Below are positions 1-6,556 of a stretch of DNA of 9,056 nt, piece by piece. The notes under the pieces were generated by a model that was given only the letters and a program-made list of their open reading frames with translations, searched no databases and was not told the origin of the DNA. Each line of letters begins with the position of its first letter. Within the stretch, counting starts at the first letter, position 1. Source of the stretch: an uncultured Prevotella sp. (GTDB lineage Bacteria; Bacteroidota; Bacteroidia; Bacteroidales; Bacteroidaceae). The stretch spans positions 1-9,056 of the forward strand of contig UQQN01000094.1 in the NCBI GenBank assembly GCA_900543155.1. Direction: 5' to 3'. The translations under genes and the position numbers were made by a program.

Positions 1-55
1 AACGGAGAACGAACGGAGAACGAACGGAGAACGAACGGAGAACGAACGGAGAACG
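1..55. repeat. 11-bp tandem repeat, five perfect copies
   Basis: The unit AACGGAGAACG occurs five times without a mismatch and probably continues beyond the left edge of the window. Each unit is itself AACG-GAG-AACG, so the tetramer AACG recurs at alternating spacing. The array ends 7 bp short of the stop codon of the minus-strand transcarbamylase gene, so it would lie in that gene's 3' untranslated region. Because 11 is not a multiple of 3, the array has the same cyclic translation in all three frames of a strand, and neither strand contains a stop. It cannot form a good hairpin. Its function is unknown; a simple variable-number repeat is the default reading. Confidence 0.9.
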
Positions 56-62
56 TATGCTA

Positions 63-1031
63 TTACTGCAAATCTTCGAGCAAGCGCTTCAAAACCACAG
101 TAGCTGAAATTTCGCGATTAGCAGCTTCGGGAATCACAAGCGAACGTGGTGACTCTATCACACTATCCGTAACAATCATGTTGCGGCGCACAGGCAAACA
201 GTGCATAAAGTGGGCATCGTTAGTCACAGCCATGTGGGCATCGTCAATGGTCCACGACATATCCTTTGACAGAATTTTTCCATAATCTGCCTTATTTACC
301 ACACCAGGGCAACTCCAGTTCTTAGCATACACAAAGTCAGCACCTTCGAGCGCCTTCATTTGGTCGTACTCTACACGAGCATCTCCCACGAAAAGCGGAT
401 CGAGTTCGTATCCCTGTGGATGAGTCACCACAAAATCTACATCGGCTGCACGCATCCACTCAGCAAAACTATTGGGAACAGCTTGGGGTAAAGCACGAGG
501 GTGTGGTGCCCAAGTCAATACCACCTTCGGACGCTTGCCCTGCAGACGGTGCTCCTCAATAGTAATAAGATCGGCAAAAGCTTGCAACGGATGTGCAGTA
601 GCACTTTCCATTGAAAACACGGGTCGACCGCTGTATTTAATGAATTGCGAAAGTACATTTTCAGCATAGTCAGCGTCGCGATCGGTTAATCCAGCAAAAG
701 TACGCACACCTATCACATCGCAAAATTGAGCCATCACAGGGATTGCCTCAAGCAAATGTTCACTTTTATCGCCATCCATTACCACACCACGCTCAGTTTC
801 AAGTTTCCAAGCGCCCTGGTTCACATCAAGCACCATTACGTCGAGCCCTAAATTGCGAGCTGCCTTTTGGGTAGACAGACGGGTACGCAAAGAGTTATTG
901 AAGAAAATGAACAAAGCCGTTTTATGATGGCCCAAGTGCTCAAATTTATAACGATTATTTTTAATCTCAGCCGCCTCAGCAAGTGCTTTATCGAGCGGTC
1001 CTAAGTCGTTTACATGAAGAAAAGTTTTCAT
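63..1031 (-). CDS. argF': N-succinylornithine carbamoyltransferase (arginine biosynthesis)
   Basis: It transfers carbamoyl from carbamoyl phosphate to N-succinylornithine to give N-succinylcitrulline, the route to arginine used by Bacteroides in place of free ornithine; cytoplasmic, trimeric in the family. Numbered from the chosen start: carbamoyl-phosphate loop SLRTRLST at 47-54, HPLQ at 147-150, and HCLPVRRN at 277-284. Length is 322 residues, close to my recollection of the B. fragilis enzyme. The ATG at 1031 (MKTFLHV) is preferred because that homologue starts MKKFTCV; an ATG at 1037 and a TTG at 1040 are also in frame. The segment DGDKSEH puts Ser at residue 90, where B. fragilis has Pro and N-acetylornithine enzymes have Glu. 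This Ser supports succinyl specificity but differs from the reference enzyme. The gene runs opposite to all its neighbours and is followed by the tandem repeat. An N-acetylornithine enzyme is the main alternative. Confidence 0.93.
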   Translation of the reverse strand: MKTFLHVNDLGPLDKALAEAAEIKNNRYKFEHLGHHKTALFIFFNNSLRTRLSTQKAARNLGLDVMVLDVNQGAWKLETERGVVMDGDKSEHLLEAIPVMAQFCDVIGVRTFAGLTDRDADYAENVLSQFIKYSGRPVFSMESATAHPLQAFADLITIEEHRLQGKRPKVVLTWAPHPRALPQAVPNSFAEWMRAADVDFVVTHPQGYELDPLFVGDARVEYDQMKALEGADFVYAKNWSCPGVVNKADYGKILSKDMSWTIDDAHMAVTNDAHFMHCLPVRRNMIVTDSVIESPRSLVIPEAANREISATVVLKRLLEDLQ

Positions 1032-1053
1032 ACGCATCAAAGTTTTTGTGTGG

Positions 1054-1061
1054 CAAATGTA
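1054..1061 (-). promoter_or_regulatory. possible -7 element for the transcarbamylase gene
   Basis: Read on the minus strand this is TACATTTG, a match to the Bacteroidetes -7 consensus TAnnTTTG. It lies about 22 bases upstream of the ATG at 1031, which would give a very short leader. No TTTG is visible at the usual distance of about 20 bases further upstream, so it is only half a promoter. Confidence 0.35.
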
Positions 1062-1129
1062 GTACTATTTATTGTATATAAGTGTGCATATTCACTTTTT
1101 GTTTGGTTAAGGCACAAAAAAGTAGTACT
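1059..1129. repeat. 8-bp direct repeat GTAGTACT next to both -7 elements
   Basis: GTAGTACT occurs at 1059-1066 and again at 1122-1129, exactly 63 bp apart, about six helical turns. The first copy overlaps the candidate minus-strand -7 element and the second overlaps the plus-strand -7 element. The second copy is also the core of an inverted repeat, AAAAGTA-G-TACTTTT (1118-1132). This could be an operator pair for a regulator of both genes. An 8-bp match in 180 AT-rich bases can also arise by chance. Confidence 0.3.
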
Positions 1130-1133
1130 TTTG
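1102..1133 (+). promoter_or_regulatory. Bacteroidetes-type promoter for the 1217-8816 gene block
   Basis: TTTG at 1102-1105 and TACTTTTG at 1126-1133 match the Bacteroidetes primary sigma-factor consensus (TTTG, 19-21 bases, TAnnTTTG), with a spacer of 20 bases. Transcription would start near 1138-1142 and leave a leader of about 75 bases before the ATG at 1217. It is the best promoter match I saw among the intergenic regions, and it stands at the head of eight same-strand genes. Confidence 0.72.
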
Positions 1134-1150
1134 TAAGGATTTCCACACAA

Positions 1151-1169
1151 ACGGCACAAAACAAGCCGT
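1151..1169 (+). other. small stem-loop in the leader of the gene block
   Basis: ACGGC (1151-1155) and GCCGT (1165-1169) can form a 5-bp, GC-rich stem with a 9-base A-rich loop, in an otherwise AT-rich leader. It has no U-tract, so it is not a terminator. It might stabilise the mRNA, or it may mean nothing. Confidence 0.25.
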
Positions 1170-1216
1170 AACAAGTTATATAAACAACCTAACAGATAAA
1201 TAAAACCATACTCAAT

Positions 1217-1774
1217 ATGAAGAAGACCCTATTCTTTATGGCGCTTTCTGCCATGATTGCAGCCAACAGTTGTGCTAAAAAGAGCGCGACTCTAAACGAT
1301 AAAAACACTACGACAACCGAGACTACGGTAAATGCAAATCCGGCTTCGGTGGTTAAAACCATCCCTACCTCAGTAGCTGGCAAAGACGTGGTTAGCGAAA
1401 TCGCTAAGAATTATCCAGGTAAAGTGGTTTTGATTGACTTTTGGGCCACATGGTGTGGACCTTGCCGCATGGCAATGAAGCAGATTGATGACATTAAACC
1501 CGAATTGATGAAGAAGGGATGCGTGTTTGTATACATCACAGGAGAGACCTCACCTTTCGACACATGGAACAAAATGATTGGCGGCATTGATGGTGAACAC
1601 TATCGTCTCACAGACAAACAGTGGGAGGAAATGTGTATGACCTTAGGAATCCCGGGAATTCCCTCTTACCTTTTGCTCGACAAAAAGGGTGAACGTGCCT
1701 ACGACAATCTGAACGAAGGTGGATATCCTGGTAGCGAGATTTTGAAAAATAAAATTGAAGCAGCACTGAACTAA
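1217..1774 (+). CDS. thioredoxin-fold lipoprotein (TlpA/redoxin-like)
   Basis: Predicted exported thiol-disulfide protein of 185 residues. Residues 1-18 form a signal peptide (KK, then a hydrophobic stretch), and Cys19 in NSC could be the lipid attachment site, although the box is weak. A Thr/Asn-rich linker (about 20-50) leads to the thioredoxin domain (about 55-185). Its active site WCGPC has Cys80 and Cys83. Pro149 in GIPGIPS is the expected cis-proline beside the active site. The usual TlpA Pro after the CxxC helix start is absent (RMAMKQ). It is the first gene after the promoter and lies 16 bp upstream of a nuclease lipoprotein gene. Whether it reduces, oxidises or isomerises disulfides cannot be told from sequence. 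The export neighbourhood, and in particular the cysteine-rich protease two genes downstream, suggests envelope redox work. Family assignment is firm and substrate unknown. Confidence 0.88.
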   Translation: MKKTLFFMALSAMIAANSCAKKSATLNDKNTTTTETTVNANPASVVKTIPTSVAGKDVVSEIAKNYPGKVVLIDFWATWCGPCRMAMKQIDDIKPELMKKGCVFVYITGETSPFDTWNKMIGGIDGEHYRLTDKQWEEMCMTLGIPGIPSYLLLDKKGERAYDNLNEGGYPGSEILKNKIEAALN

Positions 1775-1790
1775 ATAGGTCCCCCCTAAA

Positions 1791-2654
1791 ATGAATAAGA
1801 TGTTTGTAGCTATTTTGTCGTTCTCACTTGCATGTGCCACATCGTGTGCAAACTTTTTCAAAAACAACGATAAGGACGCAGAAAATGCAAATGTGGCACA
1901 ATACGAAGATGTAGCAAACGATGAAAAACTTCACGAGCATGCTGATTCTGCCATTAAAGATACGGTTTCTATCAGCCTTCGTGGACTTGAAATACCACAC
2001 TACGAAAGTAGCCGAGGTGGACAAATTATTCGTCACACAGGATATACCGTAAGCTATGACGCTGATTTTAAAACCCCACAATGGGTGGGATGGCAACTTA
2101 CGGCAGAAAAAGCCCAAGGCACGGCACCACGCTACAACAAATTTCAGCCCGACCCTGAGGTACGCGGTGCAAAAGCCTATACTAAAGATTATAGCAACTC
2201 GGGTTACGACCGTGGACACATGGCTCCTGCGGGTGACATGAAGTGGAGCGAACAAGCCATGAAGGAGTCGTTCTACATGACAAACATATGTCCGCAAAAC
2301 CGCAACCTTAATCGTGGCGATTGGAAGGACTTAGAAGAGTTAGAACGCACTTGGGCTATTCAATATGGCAGTGTAAGCATTACGGCAGGTCCCATCTATA
2401 CCACAAAGAATCCTGCACGCATTGGTGCAAACAAGGTGGCTGTGCCCGATGCTTTCTTCAAGGTGTTGCTCGTTGACTACCCCAAGAATCCCAAGGCCTA
2501 TGGTTTTATCTTCAAAAACGAAGCGGGTAGCAGACCGCTCTCTTATTACCAACTTACCGTAGACGAGGTAGAAGAGCAAACGGGCATGGACTTTTTCCAC
2601 AATCTTCCACACGACGTTCAACAAAAAATAGAAGCAGAAAAAACCGCATTATGA
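1791..2654 (+). CDS. DNA/RNA non-specific endonuclease lipoprotein (NUC/EndoG family)
   Basis: Sugar-non-specific endonuclease of the beta-beta-alpha-Me superfamily (Serratia nuclease, NucA, EndoG), which cuts DNA and RNA with one divalent metal. Residues 1-18 are a signal peptide and Cys19 (ATSC) a likely lipid anchor, so it would sit in the envelope. A charged linker (24-60) precedes the nuclease domain (about 65-275). The DRGH motif is at 140-143, with His143 the general base. LNRGDW at 173-178 supplies the metal-binding Asn174, and Glu182 aligns with Serratia Glu127. All expected catalytic residues are therefore present. After the anchor Cys only Cys167 remains, so no internal disulfide is possible. 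At 287 residues the length fits the family. The stop overlaps the start of the protease gene (ATGA). No inhibitor gene is adjacent, in keeping with an exported enzyme. Roles could be nutrient nucleic-acid scavenging or clearing extracellular DNA (inference). Confidence 0.93.
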   Translation: MNKMFVAILSFSLACATSCANFFKNNDKDAENANVAQYEDVANDEKLHEHADSAIKDTVSISLRGLEIPHYESSRGGQIIRHTGYTVSYDADFKTPQWVGWQLTAEKAQGTAPRYNKFQPDPEVRGAKAYTKDYSNSGYDRGHMAPAGDMKWSEQAMKESFYMTNICPQNRNLNRGDWKDLEELERTWAIQYGSVSITAGPIYTTKNPARIGANKVAVPDAFFKVLLVDYPKNPKAYGFIFKNEAGSRPLSYYQLTVDEVEEQTGMDFFHNLPHDVQQKIEAEKTAL

Positions 2655-4078
2655 AAAAAATAACTCTTTTGCTATGTTGCCTTATGGCCAACCTTTGCGC
2701 CGTAGCACAGCAATACATGGATACGACAGAAAAGCCCACGTATAAAAAAGTAGAAAAGTCTTTTAAGTTTCGCGTGAGTTTTACTGATAAAAAAGATTGT
2801 GGCTATAGTGTAAAGAAGCCAGAGGCTTTTCTTTCGACAAAAGCTATTGAACGCCGCAAACGCTATGGATTGAAAATCGACGAACACGATCTGCCCCTTA
2901 CGCCTGCCTACGTAAAAGCGTTAACGAATATGGGCTTACGCGTACACAACCAAAGCAAGTGGAACAACACTATAGTGGTGCAAACTGCTGATAGCACGGT
3001 GATGCAACGTGTACGTAAATTGGCTTTTGTAAAAAATGCACGCTGTGTGTGGGAGAGTCCTGACAGCGTGATGGTTGTAACGGGACAACCCAAACGTGAA
3101 TCGTTGGTTACGAACAAACGCGATACAACCCTTGCCGACTATTATGGCTATGGTGCTAAACAAGTGCGTATGTTGGGTGTAGACCACTTACATAAGGCTG
3201 GCTTTACCGGAAAAGGTGTGACAATAGCCGTGATAGATGGTGGCTTCTTTAATGCCGACTTAATTCGCGGCTTTGACCATACACACATTTTGGGCACACG
3301 CAACTTTGTTCGACCTGAAAAGAGTGTATACGAAGAACTTGACCACGGCATGATGGTGTTGTCTTGCATAGCAGCCAACGAGCCTAACTACCTTGTGGGC
3401 ACTGCGCCCGAAGCTTCTTTCTATTTATTGCAGAGCGAAGACGGCGAGACCGAACAACTCATTGAAGAAGACAACTGGTGTGCCGCTGTGGAGTATGCCG
3501 ATAGCTTGGGTTGTGATGTCATTACCAGTTCATTGGGATACCAACAGTTCGACCACGAATATATGAACCACCATTATTGGGAAATGGACGGACAGACTGC
3601 ACTGAATAGTTGTAGTGCTTCGTTAGCAGCTAGCCGAGGAATGTTATTACTAAATAGTGCAGGAAACAGTGGCGATGATACTTGGAAAAAAATTGGTTTC
3701 CCCGCCGATGCTTGCGACATGCTGACTGTAGGCGCCGTAACAAAAGACAAGAAGAATGCTTTCTTCTCATCGGTTGGTAACACTTCTGATGACCGCATTA
3801 AGCCTGATGTAATGGCAGTGGGCGTAAACTCGGATGTGTATGACGACGACGGAACAATTGTGGAGGTTAACGGCACTTCGTTCTCTTGTCCTACCATGTG
3901 TGGCGCTGTAGCTTGCTTGGTACAAGCATTCCCCCATAGACGTCCTACCGAAATTATCAAGGCTTTGCAACAAAGTGCTGATAATGCAGCACACCCCGAC
4001 AATATTTTTGGATACGGCATTCCCAATGTGGAGAGGGCTGCACGAATTTTAAAAACAACACCCCTAAAGAAAGGGTAG
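2651..4078 (+). CDS. secreted S8 subtilisin-like serine protease
   Basis: Exported subtilase of 475 residues. Signal peptide 1-19, probably cut in AVA|QQ. Residues about 38-145 form a prodomain of the type seen in Bacteroidetes S8 proteases (FLSTKAIERR at 60-69, SKWNN at 102-106). The peptidase domain spans about 168-465: Asp196 (AVIDGG), His232 (DHGMM), oxyanion Asn339 (SAGNSG) and nucleophile Ser410 (NGTSFSCP), so the triad is complete. There is no C-terminal sorting domain, so it is probably periplasmic or released. The predicted mature part contains ten cysteines (50, 132, 239, 277, 288, 321, 355, 413, 417, 422), three of them just after the catalytic Ser. The ATG overlaps the nuclease stop by 4 bp, which implies translational coupling. 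Codons 2-3 plus the next base form a run of seven A. Substrate unknown; general peptide scavenging or processing of envelope proteins are both possible. Confidence 0.95.
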   Translation: MKKITLLLCCLMANLCAVAQQYMDTTEKPTYKKVEKSFKFRVSFTDKKDCGYSVKKPEAFLSTKAIERRKRYGLKIDEHDLPLTPAYVKALTNMGLRVHNQSKWNNTIVVQTADSTVMQRVRKLAFVKNARCVWESPDSVMVVTGQPKRESLVTNKRDTTLADYYGYGAKQVRMLGVDHLHKAGFTGKGVTIAVIDGGFFNADLIRGFDHTHILGTRNFVRPEKSVYEELDHGMMVLSCIAANEPNYLVGTAPEASFYLLQSEDGETEQLIEEDNWCAAVEYADSLGCDVITSSLGYQQFDHEYMNHHYWEMDGQTALNSCSASLAASRGMLLLNSAGNSGDDTWKKIGFPADACDMLTVGAVTKDKKNAFFSSVGNTSDDRIKPDVMAVGVNSDVYDDDGTIVEVNGTSFSCPTMCGAVACLVQAFPHRRPTEIIKALQQSADNAAHPDNIFGYGIPNVERAARILKTTPLKKG

Positions 4079-4101
4079 CCACGCTGCTATTCCCGATTTT
4101 T
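4073..4101 (+). terminator. weak terminator or attenuator between protease gene and xseA
   Basis: GGGTAGC (4073-4079) can pair with GCTA (4086-4089) plus CCC (4092-4094) across a two-base TT bulge, with a 6-base loop, followed by TTTTT at 4097-4101. The protease stop codon (TAG, 4076-4078) lies inside the stem, so translating ribosomes would tend to disrupt it. It may cut downstream transcription partially. No consensus promoter is visible before xseA, so full termination here would leave xseA unexplained. Confidence 0.4.
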
Positions 4102-4126
4102 AAAAGAACTATTTTTCCTAAACGCA

Positions 4127-5545
4127 ATGAACGATCCTTTTGCTCCCAACTATCCTCCCCTACCCGATGAAGCAGAGGAAACCAGAGCCCAACACGCATT
4201 GTCGTTGTTTGAACTCAACAGCATGGTACGCGCCATGTTGCAACACACCATGGGCGATTGCTACTGGGTAGCAGCCGAAGTGAGCGAGATGCGCGTGGCC
4301 TCTAATGGACATTGCTACTTAGAGTTTGTGCAAAAGGACATAGCAAGTGGGTCGCTTGTGGCAAAAGCACGTGCCAACATTTGGCGAGCAGACTATTTGC
4401 GAATTAGCACAGCCTTTGAACAAGCTACAGGACAACGGCTTACCGCAGGCATTAAGGTAATGGCATTTGTCAACATCAAATTTCATGAGTTGTATGGTTT
4501 CTCGCTCAATGTAATAGACATTGACCCTACTTACACCTTAGGCGATTTGGCACAACGCCGACAGCAAATCATTAAACAACTCGAAGAAGATGGGGTGCTT
4601 GAGTTAAACAAAGAATTGCCTTTGCCACGCGTAATTCGCCGTGTAGCTGTGATATCAAGTCCTACAGCTGCAGGATATGGTGATTTTTGCAACCAGTTGG
4701 AACAAAGTGGTTACCAATTCTGCGTAAAGCTATTTGCCGCCACCATGCAAGGTGACCATGTGGAACAAAGCGTGATTGCAGCACTCGACAATATAGCCCA
4801 TCATACCGACCAATGGGACGTGGTGGTGATTATTCGCGGTGGAGGGGCTACAACCGACTTAAATGGTTTCGACTCTTACTTGCTTGCAGCGAATGTGGCA
4901 CAATTTCCACTGCCGATATTAACAGGTATTGGTCATGAACGCGATGACACTATTGTGGACTTAGTGGCGCATACCCGCCTAAAAACGCCTACGGCTGTAG
5001 CTGCATTCCTCATAGAGCGTCGGGGCAACGAGGCGTTTGCCTTGCAAGCCTTGCAAGAGCGACTGCTTAAAGCGGTTCAAGCCCGACTGCAATTCGAATC
5101 CATACGACTCGACGGACTGACACAACGCAGCACTTATGGTGTGAAACAGCAAGTGGATAAACAACGACAACAGTTTAATAATCTTGCACACCGCTTTGAG
5201 TTGGCGTCATCGCGCTATGTGAACAAACAACACGAAATGGTGTTGCGACTTGCCTCTCGCATTGAAGTAATGGCTCAAATGCACATGCAACGTCAACAAA
5301 CATTGTTGCAGCACTATCCACAACGATTGCAACAAGCTATAGACCGATGGTTTATGCAGGCACACCACCGCCACGAAATGCTTGAGCGTAGCATACACAT
5401 GGCAGGTCCCGACCGCATTTTGGCTATGGGATTTAGCATCACAACAGTGAATGGTAAAGCTGTGCGTAATGCTGAGGAACTCAAAACAGGCGATGAATTG
5501 GTTACGCGATTCAACAAAGGAACCATTCACAGCATTGTTAAATAA
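4127..5545 (+). CDS. xseA: exodeoxyribonuclease VII large subunit
   Basis: Catalytic subunit of exonuclease VII, which degrades single-stranded DNA from either end into short oligonucleotides, in a complex with several XseB subunits; cytoplasmic. Length is 472 residues against about 456 in E. coli. An N-terminal OB-fold (about 25-132, beginning LSLFELN) binds ssDNA. The catalytic domain (about 135-300) carries SSPTAAGYGDF at 177-187, IIRGGG at 235-240 and GHERDDT at 269-275. Arg237, His270 and Asp273 fit the E. coli catalytic residues Arg205, His238 and Asp241. Residues 300-420 are Gln- and His-rich and helical, as expected for the arm that holds XseB. The final domain (DRILAMGFSITT, 429-440) is typical. 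The first 24 residues are an acidic, Pro-rich extension with no alternative Met before 33. xseB follows after 20 bp, as is usual. Confidence 0.96.
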   Translation: MNDPFAPNYPPLPDEAEETRAQHALSLFELNSMVRAMLQHTMGDCYWVAAEVSEMRVASNGHCYLEFVQKDIASGSLVAKARANIWRADYLRISTAFEQATGQRLTAGIKVMAFVNIKFHELYGFSLNVIDIDPTYTLGDLAQRRQQIIKQLEEDGVLELNKELPLPRVIRRVAVISSPTAAGYGDFCNQLEQSGYQFCVKLFAATMQGDHVEQSVIAALDNIAHHTDQWDVVVIIRGGGATTDLNGFDSYLLAANVAQFPLPILTGIGHERDDTIVDLVAHTRLKTPTAVAAFLIERRGNEAFALQALQERLLKAVQARLQFESIRLDGLTQRSTYGVKQQVDKQRQQFNNLAHRFELASSRYVNKQHEMVLRLASRIEVMAQMHMQRQQTLLQHYPQRLQQAIDRWFMQAHHRHEMLERSIHMAGPDRILAMGFSITTVNGKAVRNAEELKTGDELVTRFNKGTIHSIVK

Positions 5546-5565
5546 AACACCTACATACAACATAT

Positions 5566-5766
5566 ATGGCTAAGAAAACACCCACCTACGAGCAAGCCAT
5601 GCAACGCCTTGAGGAAATTGTACAAGGGTTTGAACAAAACACACTTGAACTTGACCAACTCACTGCGCAACTTGCCGAGGCACAAGAATTAATAAAATTA
5701 TGCAACGATAAGTTGCAACAGGTAGAAACCGACGTAAAGAAATTACTCAACGATGAGCAAGAATAA
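5566..5766 (+). CDS. xseB: exodeoxyribonuclease VII small subunit
   Basis: Small helical subunit of exonuclease VII, needed for a stable, active complex with XseA. The product is 66 residues, within the usual 60-80. It has the family pattern: YEQAMQRLEEIV at 8-19 (first helix), a short turn with LELD at 27-30, then a second amphipathic helix from 31 to about 60 ending in an acidic tail. There are no catalytic residues, as expected. It lies directly after xseA and its 3' end overlaps trmB by 14 bp, so subunits are made from one message. No Shine-Dalgarno site is visible; the leader is A/C-rich. Confidence 0.95.
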   Translation: MAKKTPTYEQAMQRLEEIVQGFEQNTLELDQLTAQLAEAQELIKLCNDKLQQVETDVKKLLNDEQE

Positions 5767-6529
5767 ACTCTCTAAGTTTGCCGACATGGAGCGCTATCCG
5801 CACGTGTTCCAAGCTCCGAGTGTGGCAACAGACACTACTCCCTTTGCACTGAAAGGACGTTGGCACGAAGACTTTTTCCACAACAACAATCCCATTGTGC
5901 TTGAATTAGGCTGTGGACGTGGCGAATACACCGTAGGATTGGGCAGACTTTTCCCTAATAAAAACTTTATTGGTGTTGACATTAAGGGCGCACGTATGTG
6001 GACAGGTGCCACAGAATCGCTGAATGCAGGAATGGAGAATGTGGCGTTTTTGCGTACACACATTGAATTTATAGATCGTTTCTTTGCATCAGGCGAAGTT
6101 GCTGAAATTTGGCTCACATTCTCTGACCCACAAATGAAGAAGGTTACCAAACGCCTTACTTCAACCTATTTTATGCAGCGCTACCGCCGTTTTTTACAAG
6201 ATAATGGCATTGTGCATCTTAAAACGGATAGTAATTTTCTCTTTACCTACACCAACTATATGGTAAACGAGAATCAGTTGCCCGTAGACTTCCGCACAGA
6301 CGACCTTTATCACACACTTGCTGCCGAACAGAATGAAGAGGTTAAACAAATTTTGGGCATTCAAACTTATTATGAACAACAATGGATTGCCCGAGGACTT
6401 ACCATTAAATACCTCAAATTCAATCTGCCACAAGAGGGCGAACTCCACGAACCTGACGTGGAAATTGAACTCGATGACTACCGCAGCTATAACCGCAGTA
6501 AACGCTCGGGACTCACAACAAGCAAATAA
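5753..6529 (+). CDS. trmB: tRNA (guanine-N7-)-methyltransferase
   Basis: S-adenosylmethionine-dependent enzyme that makes m7G at position 46 in the tRNA variable loop. Residues 50-59 (LELGCGRGEY) form the SAM-binding loop. GVDIKGAR at 74-81 is the next Rossmann strand with its acidic ribose contact. TFSDPQ at 122-127 replaces the PDPW motif of proteobacterial TrmB, as in the Bacteroides proteins I recall. KTD at 157-159 and TYYEQQW at 205-211 are late family motifs that contact substrate. Length is 258 residues against 239 in E. coli. The start at 5753 overlaps xseB by 14 bp. I prefer it to the Met at 5786 because the N-terminal SKNKLSKFADM is conserved in the Bacteroides homologues I remember. 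The Tyr/Arg/Ser-rich C-terminus (RSYNRSKRSG) also looks typical. Confidence 0.96.
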   Translation: MSKNKLSKFADMERYPHVFQAPSVATDTTPFALKGRWHEDFFHNNNPIVLELGCGRGEYTVGLGRLFPNKNFIGVDIKGARMWTGATESLNAGMENVAFLRTHIEFIDRFFASGEVAEIWLTFSDPQMKKVTKRLTSTYFMQRYRRFLQDNGIVHLKTDSNFLFTYTNYMVNENQLPVDFRTDDLYHTLAAEQNEEVKQILGIQTYYEQQWIARGLTIKYLKFNLPQEGELHEPDVEIELDDYRSYNRSKRSGLTTSK

Positions 6530-6556
6530 TCTTTCAATTTTCAAGATACAATAAAA

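Noticed and set aside
1781..1786. Run of six C just before the nuclease start codon, possible phase-variation tract
   Set aside because: Six bases is too short for frequent slippage, and the tract lies outside a coding frame and outside any promoter spacer.
1824..2297. Long minus-strand open frame of 157 codons opposite the nuclease gene
   Set aside because: It is fully antisense to a gene with complete catalytic motifs. Its product is rich in Cys, Val and Phe, as antisense frames are, and matches no family I know.
2653..2660. Run of seven A at codons 2-3 of the protease, possible programmed frameshift
   Set aside because: MKK with AAA codons is ordinary at signal-peptide starts, and no downstream pseudoknot or useful alternative frame is visible.
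3574..4026. Minus-strand open frame of 150 codons opposite the protease catalytic domain
   Set aside because: It is the shadow of a well-supported subtilase frame, with no promoter, no conserved motif and no intergenic space of its own.
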